Both the position numbers and the translations under genes were made by a program. Below, one piece after another: positions 1 to 7,110 of a stretch of DNA of 9,309 nt (its first letter is position 1; every line of letters begins with the position of its first letter). Below the pieces are notes generated by a model. It worked only from the letters and a program-made list of their open reading frames with translations. It was not told the DNA's origin and did no database searches. The DNA comes from JBFHES01 sp041584015. GTDB lineage: Bacteria > Bacteroidota > Bacteroidia > Bacteroidales > M50B96. The stretch lies in assembly GCA_041584015.1 (NCBI GenBank), contig JBFHES010000189.1:1-9309 (forward strand). Direction: 5' to 3'.

Positions 1-1937
1 CCATTATCTGTAAAGGTGAGCTGAATGAGTTCAGCAACCTTAATAAGTTTAATTTCAATTAAAGTCGCATTGGCATGCTTAAGCGTATTATTAATTAACT
101 CGTTTATTACTCTAAACAATATCAGTTGAATATTCTGATTTAAATCTTCATTGATTCCTTCAGCATTAAACTGGATCTTTATTTTATTGGTATTATTAAC
201 TTTTCGACAAAACGATTCAATCGCTCTAACCAGGCCATACTCATGAATAACTCGTGGCATTAGATTATTTGAGATCGTTCGGGTACTGGTTACGGCCTCG
301 TCAAGCAATTCATTTACATATTTAATATACTGTGCCTTTTCATCTTTCTTCAGATCATCGCCTTCAAGTTCATTTACATATAGCTTAATGGTAGAAAGCA
401 AGGGACCTAATCCATCGTGCATGTCTTTTGAGAAACGCTCTCGCTCGTTTTCCTCTGTTTGAATTACAACGCTAAGTATCTTTCGTTCCATCTCGTTTCT
501 GACAGACATATTTCTGGAGATACTCAAAATTGCTTGTTGATTGTTTATTTCGATTACACGACTCTTGATCTCAACTGGAATGATCAGCCCTGATTTTGAG
601 CGATGCTCGGAATCAAATATTCCGTCTCCTTTGGCTAGAATAGCTGCTCTGTTAGCTGCTACTCGATCCTTGAACCTTTCTGATTTTAAGTCCATCATCG
701 ACATGGATTTAAACTCCTCTGCCGTATATTCTAATGAATTGCACGCTTGCTGATTTACAAAAATGAACTTGCTATTCTCACCGGTAACAAATATTTCATC
801 ACTCGTATTATTAAACAAGGTTCTAAAATTATCCTCCGATTGTTTCAGTGCAACCTTTGCAGATTCAAGCTTTACACCCGATTCCTTAAGCGCATTTAAA
901 TACGACTGAATACGCTTGGTTGTTATAAAAAACACATAAATGGTGAATAAGAACAGAATAACTATAGAAGATATAATGCCACTAAATAGAATATTATTAA
1001 TCTGCTTTTCCTCTACCTCAGCCCTGCCAATTGAAGCACCTATGTAAAATTCAAAATCGGCATAATAAATATACGCCATAATGCGATCAACCTTATGTTT
1101 TGATTTATAAACCGTACTTCCAGTTTCACCAATTAATGCATTAGAAAGGATATCTTCTGTTTCATGAAATTCAATGTCCTCTGCCGGGCCAATAATCAAT
1201 TGTTTACTATCATCAAGAACAAACACATAACCGCTCTTACCGATGCTTAACTTTTGCAAAACATTTCGAAGCACGTTTAAATCCTTTTCCTTGTCACCAA
1301 CATACAAAATTCCAACAATCGAATTATTATAATAAATAGGTTCGTAAGCTGTAATATACCAATCGTTTACAACATATGCCCTACCTATAAAGGTTTCCCC
1401 TTTTTCGATGGTTTTTATTACCGGCGAATTATTCGGAATAAACGTATTAATAGCCCTATCTCCATTAGCCTGCATTACATTTGTTGAAAGGCGCACATAA
1501 CCGCTATCTATTTTTTGAAAGATGGTAGCTGTACCGCCCGACAACCATGAGATATGATCAACCAGATCGAAGTTATTATGCACAAACGCGCCTGATAGTA
1601 ACATTTCCTGTATGGTTACTTTATGCACCTGTTGAGTTATCTGATTAACAACGTCTATCTCCTTACTTTCCTTAGCAAACCCAAGTTCATACTTCGAGAA
1701 TAAATCGTGGGCGACCCGCATTTCGTAATGCACCTTTTGCAATTTCAACTCACGCTCACGCTCAAACATGCTTTTAACGGTGGATACCTCAAGTTTAAGA
1801 TTTTCTACTACAGACTGGTGAATATTCTCTCTAACTTTATATACTGATACAACCGAAATGGCAATGATAGCAACAAACATTCCCAGGAAAATCGGGTAAA
1901 ATAAACGCAGTTTCAATCTAATGTTCGACATAATCAT
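1..1937 (-). CDS. Membrane sensor histidine kinase, Cache-PAS-HisKA_3 type, cut by window edge
   Basis: Translating the minus strand from ATG 1937 gives 645 open codons that run off the left edge. TM helix 1 lies near residues 9-32 and TM helix 2 near 316-338. Between them is an extracytoplasmic region resembling a Cache domain, with a typical stretch near residues 190-230 (YEPIYYNN, GILYVGD). A PAS domain follows at about 370-475, then a HisKA_3 dimerisation helix with the phospho-acceptor His507 in KDMHDGLGPLL. The HATPase_c N-box is at about 612-622 (NELINNTLKHAN), and the frame leaves the window at the DNG of the G1 box (D644, N645). Only the end of the ATPase domain, probably some 40-50 residues, is missing. 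It should sense a small extracellular ligand and phosphorylate a LuxR/NarL-type response regulator, which would lie further left if it is linked; none is visible here. ATG 1931 is an alternative start in the same frame. The ligand cannot be told from sequence. Confidence 0.93.
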   Translation of the reverse strand, partial: MIMSNIRLKLRLFYPIFLGMFVAIIAISVVSVYKVRENIHQSVVENLKLEVSTVKSMFERERELKLQKVHYEMRVAHDLFSKYELGFAKESKEIDVVNQITQQVHKVTIQEMLLSGAFVHNNFDLVDHISWLSGGTATIFQKIDSGYVRLSTNVMQANGDRAINTFIPNNSPVIKTIEKGETFIGRAYVVNDWYITAYEPIYYNNSIVGILYVGDKEKDLNVLRNVLQKLSIGKSGYVFVLDDSKQLIIGPAEDIEFHETEDILSNALIGETGSTVYKSKHKVDRIMAYIYYADFEFYIGASIGRAEVEEKQINNILFSGIISSIVILFLFTIYVFFITTKRIQSYLNALKESGVKLESAKVALKQSEDNFRTLFNNTSDEIFVTGENSKFIFVNQQACNSLEYTAEEFKSMSMMDLKSERFKDRVAANRAAILAKGDGIFDSEHRSKSGLIIPVEIKSRVIEINNQQAILSISRNMSVRNEMERKILSVVIQTEENERERFSKDMHDGLGPLLSTIKLYVNELEGDDLKKDEKAQYIKYVNELLDEAVTSTRTISNNLMPRVIHEYGLVRAIESFCRKVNNTNKIKIQFNAEGINEDLNQNIQLILFRVINELINNTLKHANATLIEIKLIKVAELIQLTFTDN

Positions 1938-1962
1938 GGTGGCATATTTCGTTAAGCAGCTT

Positions 1963-1970
1963 CAAAGATA
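1963..1970 (-). promoter_or_regulatory. Candidate Bacteroidota -7 box for the histidine kinase
   Basis: On the minus strand this reads TATCTTTG, an exact match to the Bacteroidota -7 consensus TAnnTTTG. It ends 25 bases before ATG 1937, giving a predicted leader of roughly 20 bases. I see no TTG at the usual distance for a -33 element, so the call rests on the -7 box and its position. It implies that the kinase can be transcribed separately from csaA, which lies upstream on the same strand. Confidence 0.45.
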
Positions 1971-2087
1971 AACAAGGCCGCCTATTTAAAGAATGTATTT
2001 TTTACAATGTTTAGCTGTACGACTTCGGATTGGCTGCGCTTAGCTGAGCAAGACCAAGCCATTATGCAAGGCCAGGTCGATCTAAAC

Positions 2088-2444
2088 CTAGCCTAATCTT
2101 GCACCATTTTTCACTGTCTTATCTGGTCTTGCGAGAATCACCGAATTATCATCCTGATAGAAACCAAGCACCAAACATTCTGAAATAAAAGGCCCAATTT
2201 GTTTGGGTGGAAAATTCACCACCGCCATTATTTCTTTATTCAATAACTCGTCCTGCTTATAATGATCTTTTATTTGAGCACTACTTCTTTTGATCCCTAT
2301 TTCGTCACCAAAATCAATGCGTAACTTCCATGCCGATTTTCTTGCCTCCGGAAATTCTTCCACCTTAATTATGGTTCCTTTTCGTATATCTACTTGTTCA
2401 AATTGCGCCCAACTTAGGTTGTTTTCCATGCGATGAATTTTCAT
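2088..2444 (-). CDS. csaA: CsaA-like tRNA-binding domain protein
   Basis: The protein has 118 residues and is a single OB-fold tRNA-binding domain (EMAP-II/Myf type). It resembles Bacillus CsaA along its whole length: VDIRKGTI near the N-terminus, then FPEARKSAWKL, GIKRSSAQI, VVNFPPKQIGPF, SECLVLG and a final NGARLG. CsaA is a dimer described as an export-related chaperone in Bacillus; the related fold in methionyl-tRNA synthetase binds tRNA. Its role in Bacteroidota is not settled, so the name describes the family rather than a tested function. Two in-frame ATGs are possible. Met1 (2444) is taken here, but Met6 (2429) fits the usual CsaA N-terminus better and would leave about 20 bases of leader behind the candidate promoter. 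It is monocistronic or weakly linked to the kinase, with 150 bases between them. Confidence 0.93.
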   Translation of the reverse strand: MKIHRMENNLSWAQFEQVDIRKGTIIKVEEFPEARKSAWKLRIDFGDEIGIKRSSAQIKDHYKQDELLNKEIMAVVNFPPKQIGPFISECLVLGFYQDDNSVILARPDKTVKNGARLG

Positions 2445-2456
2445 TTAGATGAACGG

Positions 2457-2464
2457 CAAATTTA
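2457..2464 (-). promoter_or_regulatory. Candidate -7 box for csaA
   Basis: The minus strand reads TAAATTTG, an exact TAnnTTTG match. Transcription would begin near 2451, only about 6 bases before the first ATG (2444) but about 21 bases before the second (2429), which favours the shorter protein. No clear -33 TTG is visible at the usual spacing. Confidence 0.4.
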
Positions 2465-2616
2465 ACAATTCAGGATTGAACTTTTACCTAGAGAAAAAGA
2501 ACTTTGGCAGAAGCTTGTAAATGTCGAACTAACTGATAACCATCACACCCGGAGCACGAAGTATTTAGATTAAAAATAAATTAGTGTTTCCTGTTTAAAA
2601 ACTGATTTATGCCATA

Positions 2617-2645
2617 TTGTTTTGGATTTAACATTTCTACTTTTG
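2617..2645 (+). promoter_or_regulatory. Candidate promoter of the rnf operon (-33 TTG, -7 TACTTTTG)
   Basis: TTG at 2617-2619 and TACTTTTG at 2638-2645 are separated by 18 bases. This is close to the spacing expected between the -33 and -7 elements recognised by the Bacteroidota primary sigma factor. Transcription would start near 2650-2652, which lies downstream of the first possible ATG of the rseC frame (2609) and about 15 bases before ATG 2666. The promoter therefore also argues for the later start codon. No operator-like repeat is evident around it. Confidence 0.5.
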
Positions 2646-2665
2646 TTGTGAATAAAACAGGCTAT

Positions 2666-3088
2666 ATGCAGACTTCCAAGCAAATAGAACACAAGGGAAC
2701 TATCGAGAACATCGATGGTAGAACTGTGAGAGTCAACATCATGTCAATGTCGGCCTGTTCAAGTTGTCATGCAAAAGGCGCTTGCTCTGCTTCCGACATG
2801 GAAGAGAAAGTAGTTGATGTAATGCACTCGGGCGAAGGCTACAAAATAGGTGATGTGGTAAACGTAATCATGCAACAATCTCTTGGATTTAAAGCCTTAT
2901 TTTTAGGATACGTACTCCCGTTTATTTTAGTACTGCTCACCTTAATTATCGCCACTAACTTTACCGATAGCGAAGCAATGGCAGGTTTACTTTGTCTGGC
3001 TCCGCTCCCGCTGTATTATGGCGGCTTATTCTTTTTCAAGGATAAGATCAAAAAAGAATTCTCATTTACAATTCATAAACTAGTATAA
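2666..3088 (+). CDS. rseC: RseC/MucC-like positive regulator family protein, rnf-associated
   Basis: From Met 2666 the protein has 140 residues. The N-terminal soluble part (GTIENIDGRTVRVNI) carries the family's cysteine cluster at C31, C34 and C40 (ACSSCHAKGAC). Two membrane helices follow at about 75-97 and 104-124, with a short basic C-terminal tail. RseC proteins occur beside rnf/rsx genes; in E. coli RseC works with Rsx in reducing SoxR. The cysteines may bind an iron-sulfur cluster or take part in redox exchange, which is inference. The frame is open from ATG 2609, but the extra 19 residues do not look like the family, and the candidate promoter lies inside that stretch. The later start is therefore chosen, despite no clear Shine-Dalgarno for either. 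It is first in the rnf operon, 10 bases ahead of rnfB, a common Bacteroidota arrangement. Confidence 0.9.
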   Translation: MQTSKQIEHKGTIENIDGRTVRVNIMSMSACSSCHAKGACSASDMEEKVVDVMHSGEGYKIGDVVNVIMQQSLGFKALFLGYVLPFILVLLTLIIATNFTDSEAMAGLLCLAPLPLYYGGLFFFKDKIKKEFSFTIHKLV

Positions 3089-3098
3089 CCGAACAGAA

Positions 3099-4106
3099 AT
3101 GAATACACTCGTATTAACCATTGTTTCATTAAGCGCACTAGGAGTATTATTAGCTACTGTGCTCTATTTCGTGGCACAAAAGTTCAAGGTTTTTGAAGAC
3201 CCTCGAATTGATGAAGTTGACGAAGTATTACCAGGTGCTAACTGCGGAGGTTGCGGATATCCGGGCTGTCGTGGATTTGCAGAGGCATGTGTAAAAGCCG
3301 AAGACCTGGGTACACTTTTCTGTCCTGTAGGAGGAAACGACTGCATGGGCGATGTAGCTAAAGTATTAGGAAAAGAAGCTGTTGAGAAAGATCCTTTAAT
3401 TGCCGTATTGCAATGTGCAGGTACCTCTTCATGCCGACCAAAAACAAACAACTACGATGGTGCAGCTAGTTGTACAATTGCATCAAGCCTCTACGGCGGC
3501 GACACTGGTTGTCAGTTCGGTTGCTTAGGATTAGGAGAATGTACCGAGGTTTGTAATTTCGATGCACTTCACATGGATCCGGAAACAGGTTTACCTGTTG
3601 TAAACGAGGAGAAATGCACAGGATGTAATGCTTGTGTTGAAGAATGCCCACGCGACTTATTCGAGCTTCGTCCGAAAGGAAAGAAAGATCGAAGAATTTA
3701 TGTTGCCTGCAAAAACATGGAAAAAGGTGCAGCGAAGAAAATTGGTTGCGAAGTAGCTTGTATTGGCTGTCAGAAATGTGTTAAAGAATGTAAATTCGAT
3801 GCCATAACTGTTACCAACTTCAATGCCTACATCGATCCTGATAAATGTAAGCTTTGCAGAAAATGTGCTCCGGTTTGTCCAACAGGTGCTATTCACGAAC
3901 TTAACTTTCCACCAAGAAAAGTTAAGCCTGTAAGCGCTGATGCTGCAGCAAAGCCAAGTGCTAAAAGTGCAGAAGGAAAGCCAGCTGTTACAAATGAAGC
4001 TAAAAAGCCAGTTGCAAAGGCAGCTCCTGAAGTAAAAGTTGTTGAAGAGGAAAAACCAGCAACTACGGCGGATCCAAAAGAAAATAAAGAAAATAAAACA
4101 GAATAA
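3099..4106 (+). CDS. rnfB: Rnf complex iron-sulfur subunit RnfB
   Basis: RnfB (335 residues) is the proposed entry point for electrons from ferredoxin. An N-terminal membrane helix (about 4-26) anchors it. Next comes the RnfB-type 4Fe-4S domain with C49, C52 and C57 in NCGGCGYPGC and C75 in CPVGG. The ferredoxin-like part follows, with four cysteine sets: C138/142/148/152 (GCLGLGEC), C173/176/179/183 (CTGCNACVEECP), C221/224/227/231 (CIGCQKCVKEC) and C250/253/256/260 (CKLCRKCAPVCP). Further cysteines at 106, 112, 125, 204 and 217 could bind another cluster. This is the long, multi-cluster form known from anaerobes such as Acetobacterium, not the short proteobacterial form with fewer clusters. 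After residue 270 the chain becomes a Lys/Ala/Pro/Glu-rich, probably disordered tail of about 65 residues. It starts 10 bases after rseC, without an obvious Shine-Dalgarno. Confidence 0.97.
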   Translation: MNTLVLTIVSLSALGVLLATVLYFVAQKFKVFEDPRIDEVDEVLPGANCGGCGYPGCRGFAEACVKAEDLGTLFCPVGGNDCMGDVAKVLGKEAVEKDPLIAVLQCAGTSSCRPKTNNYDGAASCTIASSLYGGDTGCQFGCLGLGECTEVCNFDALHMDPETGLPVVNEEKCTGCNACVEECPRDLFELRPKGKKDRRIYVACKNMEKGAAKKIGCEVACIGCQKCVKECKFDAITVTNFNAYIDPDKCKLCRKCAPVCPTGAIHELNFPPRKVKPVSADAAAKPSAKSAEGKPAVTNEAKKPVAKAAPEVKVVEEEKPATTADPKENKENKTE

Positions 4107-4132
4107 TAACTTACGATTCAAAAACTTAAGTT

Positions 4133-4138
4133 AGGAGG
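4133..4138 (+). promoter_or_regulatory. Perfect Shine-Dalgarno AGGAGG before rnfC
   Basis: AGGAGG lies 5 bases upstream of ATG 4144. It is the only strong Shine-Dalgarno in the operon; the other genes have A-rich leaders or depend on coupling. It fixes the rnfC start codon. Confidence 0.8.
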
Positions 4139-4143
4139 AATAG

Positions 4144-5475
4144 ATGTTAAAAACATTTCCCAAAGGTGGTGTACATCCACCGGAAAACAAGATGGCTTCC
4201 GGTGCAGCAATAGAAGTGCTGGCACTACCAAAAACTGTTACCATACCAATATCACAGCACATTGGTGCTCCATCAACACCTGTTGTTAAACGGGGTGATA
4301 TGGTTAAAGTAGGACAAGTAATTGCTCAAAGCTCTGGCTTTGTATCTGCAAACATTCATGCAACGGTCTCAGGTAAGGTTACCAAAATTGATGACATTCT
4401 TGATTCTAGCGGATACAAAAGAAAGTCCATAGTAATTACGGTAGAAGGCGACGAGTGGATGGAAACCATCGACCGAAGCACCGAATTAAACTCCAATATT
4501 ACCATGTCTGCTGCAGACATTGTAAAGCGTGTGATGGAGTGCGGTGTAGTTGGTTTAGGTGGAGCTACGTTCCCATCTCATGTCAAGCTTTCAATCCCCA
4601 AAGGAAAAACAGCTGAAGTGCTAATATTAAATGGTGTTGAGTGTGAGCCTTATCTTACATCAGATCACCGTATAATGCTTGAGCGTGCAGAAGAAATGAT
4701 TGTAGGTATTCAAATATTAATGAAGGCACTTAGCGTTAAGAAGGCCTTGATTGGTGTTGAGAATAATAAAGTTGATGCCATCAATCATTTGTCGAAATTA
4801 GTTGCCGACAAACCAGGGATTGAAGTTCATGCATTAAAAGTACAATATCCACAGGGTGGCGAGAAACAATTGATCAAAGCATTAATCAATCGTGAAGTTC
4901 CATCAGGCGGATTACCAATTGATGTTGGCACCGTAGTACATAATGTTGGATCTGCTTTGGCAGTTTACGAAGCTGTACAAAAAAATAAGCCTTTAATAGA
5001 GCGTGTTGTTACGCTTACAGGTAAGTCTGTTACAAAACCCGCCAATTATGTAGTTCGATTTGGAACCCCATTAATGAATCTAATTGAGGCATCAGGTGGA
5101 TTACCCGAAGATACCGGCAAAGTAATTAATGGCGGACCAATGATGGGTAAGGCTTTAAACAACCTTGATGTTGCCATTACCAAAGGTTGCTCAGGTGTTG
5201 TAATTGTTCCTGAAGTAGAATCTATCAGACGCGAAGTAAAGCCATGTATTCGTTGCGCTAAATGTACCGTAGTTTGCCCAATGGGGCTTGAGCCATACTT
5301 ATTAATGACAGTTAGCGAAAAGGCCATGTGGGACAAAGTAGAATCAAACGATGTTATGGATTGTATTGAATGTGGATCATGTAGTTACGCATGTCCGTCC
5401 GATCGCCCATTGCTCGACTACATCCGCTTAGGTAAAGGAACTGTAAGTAAAATAATCAGATCAAGAAGACAGTAA
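4144..5475 (+). CDS. rnfC: Rnf complex NADH-binding subunit RnfC
   Basis: RnfC (443 residues) is the peripheral subunit where NAD+ is reduced, related to the NuoF family. The N-terminus has the RnfC barrel-sandwich domain beginning GGVHPPENK. The FMN/NAD(H)-binding core has GLGGATFP at 137-144, NGVECEPYL at 163-171 and the QGGEKQL region near 237-243. An SLBB-like segment follows, then two 4Fe-4S motifs: C368/371/374/378 and C407/410/413/417. The length matches the short form found in anaerobes; it lacks the long alanine/lysine-rich C-terminal repeats of E. coli RsxC. The gene is 37 bases behind rnfB and starts after a perfect AGGAGG. Its TAA stop overlaps the rnfD start codon by one base. 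Confidence 0.97.
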   Translation: MLKTFPKGGVHPPENKMASGAAIEVLALPKTVTIPISQHIGAPSTPVVKRGDMVKVGQVIAQSSGFVSANIHATVSGKVTKIDDILDSSGYKRKSIVITVEGDEWMETIDRSTELNSNITMSAADIVKRVMECGVVGLGGATFPSHVKLSIPKGKTAEVLILNGVECEPYLTSDHRIMLERAEEMIVGIQILMKALSVKKALIGVENNKVDAINHLSKLVADKPGIEVHALKVQYPQGGEKQLIKALINREVPSGGLPIDVGTVVHNVGSALAVYEAVQKNKPLIERVVTLTGKSVTKPANYVVRFGTPLMNLIEASGGLPEDTGKVINGGPMMGKALNNLDVAITKGCSGVVIVPEVESIRREVKPCIRCAKCTVVCPMGLEPYLLMTVSEKAMWDKVESNDVMDCIECGSCSYACPSDRPLLDYIRLGKGTVSKIIRSRRQ

Positions 5476-6476
5476 TGAATAAGCTAATAAATGTATCCCC
5501 CTCGCCGCACAGTTACGGTAAGGATTCCGTTAACAAAGTTATGTACGGAGTTATTATTGCAATGCTCCCTGCTCTGGCTGTTTCAGTTTACTATTTCGGA
5601 ATTGGAGCACTACTTTTAACTGCTGTAGCAGTAGCCTCTGCTCTATTTTTTGAATTTGGAATTCAGAAATACATCATGAAAGCGGCACCAACCGTAACGG
5701 ATGGTTCTGCAATTATCACAGGAATGTTGTTGGCTTTTAACCTACCATCAAACCTTCCAATTCATTTAATTATACTTGGAAGTTTTGTAGCCATTGCTGT
5801 TGGTAAAATGTCATTCGGCGGATTAGGTCAGAACCCTTTCAACCCAGCATTAGTCGGACGTGTATTCCTTTTAATATCATTCCCGGTAGAAATGACAACC
5901 TGGCCTAAAACCATGGTTAATCGCTTAACATTTGTTGATGCCGAGACAGGAGCCACACCTTTAGCTATTGTTAAAGATGGTTTTAAAAACAACGAAAGTT
6001 TCAGCACCATCTTAGAAAGATTGCCTGATTATACCGATATGTTCCTTGGGAACCTTGGAGGTAGTGTCGGAGAAATTTCAGCAATTGCTATTCTTATTGG
6101 ATTTGCCTACATGCTGTACAAAAAGATTATCACCTGGCATATTCCGGTTGCTATGTTAGGCTCAATGGCATTATTGTCTGGTATCCTTTATATGGTTAAT
6201 CCGGAAGGATATGCCGATCCATTATTCCATTTAATTACTGGTGGTGCAATGCTTGGTGCTGTATTTATGGCAACCGATATGGTAACATCTCCAATGAGTA
6301 TTAAAGGGCAAATAATATTTGCCGTGGGAATTGGCGTACTAACAATTGTAATTCGTGTTTTCGGAGCCTATCCTGAAGGTGTGTCATTTGCTATTCTTAT
6401 AATGAATGCATTTGTTCCGCTTCTTAACACTTACATTAAACCAAAGCGCTTTGGCGAAATTCCAAAAGCTGCATAA
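5475..6476 (+). CDS. rnfD: Rnf complex membrane subunit RnfD (covalent FMN)
   Basis: RnfD (333 residues) is a polytopic membrane protein homologous to NqrB, with many helices spread along the chain. Family landmarks are SPSPHSYG at 8-15, DGSAIITGMLLAF at 76-88, GGLGQNPFNPALVGR at 115-129 and ATDMVTSP at 266-273. FMN should be joined to Thr161 in the sequence ETGATPLA by a phosphodiester bond made by ApbE; the T-G-A-T core is intact. No apbE lies in the window. RnfD and RnfG are thought to pass electrons across the membrane. The ATG shares its A with the rnfC stop codon (TAATG), so translation is probably coupled to rnfC, keeping these subunits in step. Confidence 0.97.
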   Translation: MNKLINVSPSPHSYGKDSVNKVMYGVIIAMLPALAVSVYYFGIGALLLTAVAVASALFFEFGIQKYIMKAAPTVTDGSAIITGMLLAFNLPSNLPIHLIILGSFVAIAVGKMSFGGLGQNPFNPALVGRVFLLISFPVEMTTWPKTMVNRLTFVDAETGATPLAIVKDGFKNNESFSTILERLPDYTDMFLGNLGGSVGEISAIAILIGFAYMLYKKIITWHIPVAMLGSMALLSGILYMVNPEGYADPLFHLITGGAMLGAVFMATDMVTSPMSIKGQIIFAVGIGVLTIVIRVFGAYPEGVSFAILIMNAFVPLLNTYIKPKRFGEIPKAA

Positions 6477-6511
6477 TTATTTAAATCTAACAATCTAAAT
6501 CTTAAGATAAG

Positions 6512-7087
6512 ATGGCAGGTAAAGAATCAACATTTTTAAATATGGTGCTCACACTGTTCTTAGTAACTCTGGTAGCATCGGCAGCATTGGGTTATGTTTA
6601 CGAACTAACTAAAGGCCCTATCGCCGCAGCAAAATTGCAAAAGAAGATTAACGCCATAAGCATGGTGGTTCCTGAATTTGATAATAACCCGAATGAAGAA
6701 ATGTTTAAAGTAGCTACAGCCGAAGGCGATAGTCTTGAAGTATATCCAGCTACTATGGGCGGACAACCTGTTGGTTACGCCATTAAAACATTTACTAAAA
6801 AAGGGTTTAGCGGACTAATTGAGCTTATGGTAGGGTTTAAGCCTGAAGGTAAGATTCATAACATATCTGTATTATTTCACGCCGAAACACCTGGCCTTGG
6901 AGACAAAATGACCAAGAAGAAATCGACCTGGAGTGAGCAGTACAATGAAAAAGACCCTGCAAGCGACAACATTAAAGTAAAACAAGATGGTGGACAAATT
7001 GATGCGATTACAGCTTCAACCATTAGCTCACGCGCATTTAGCGATGCGGTTGATCGTGCACATCTGGTATTTACCTCAATTAAGTAA
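6512..7087 (+). CDS. rnfG: Rnf complex FMN-binding subunit RnfG
   Basis: RnfG (191 residues) has one N-terminal membrane helix (about 9-30) and a domain outside the cytoplasm that carries covalent FMN, like NqrC. The conserved HAETPGLGD stands at 123-131. The flavin-attachment region reads DAITASTISSRA at 164-175, so Thr170 is the expected acceptor. In the usual family form the residues before that threonine are Gly-Ala (S/T-G-A-T); here they are Ala-Ser. The acceptor and the upstream Asp164 are kept, so flavinylation is still likely. The gene is 35 bases behind rnfD, without a clear Shine-Dalgarno. The rest of the protein looks normal in length and content. Confidence 0.95.
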   Translation: MAGKESTFLNMVLTLFLVTLVASAALGYVYELTKGPIAAAKLQKKINAISMVVPEFDNNPNEEMFKVATAEGDSLEVYPATMGGQPVGYAIKTFTKKGFSGLIELMVGFKPEGKIHNISVLFHAETPGLGDKMTKKKSTWSEQYNEKDPASDNIKVKQDGGQIDAITASTISSRAFSDAVDRAHLVFTSIK

Positions 7088-7110
7088 TAACTAAGAAAAA
7101 CCGTAGAGAT

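Noticed and set aside
541..753. Plus-strand 70-codon open frame
   Set aside because: It lies wholly antisense to the PAS region of the histidine kinase, whose domains are unmistakable; its translation has no family features.
1934..1945. Minus-strand mini-frame ATG-CCA-CCA-TGA overlapping the kinase start
   Set aside because: Such a three-codon overlap is easily chance, and there is no supporting signal for translational control.
2052..2078. Imperfect hairpin just downstream of csaA on the minus strand (9-base arms with two mismatches)
   Set aside because: There is no T-run after it and the stem is interrupted, so I do not call it a terminator, though its place 10 bases after the csaA stop is suggestive.
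2445..2665. Divergent intergenic region checked for a small RNA or riboswitch
   Set aside because: Apart from the candidate promoters I see no stable stem, T-run or known riboswitch core here.
3164..4121. Three minus-strand open frames opposite rnfB
   Set aside because: They are antisense shadows of a gene with strong iron-sulfur motifs; their products are Phe/Ser/Cys-rich artefacts of the opposite strand.
5046..5336. Minus-strand open frame opposite rnfC
   Set aside because: It is a shadow of the conserved RnfC region containing the first 4Fe-4S motif.
5828..6010. Minus-strand open frame opposite rnfD
   Set aside because: It is a shadow of RnfD around its flavin-attachment site.
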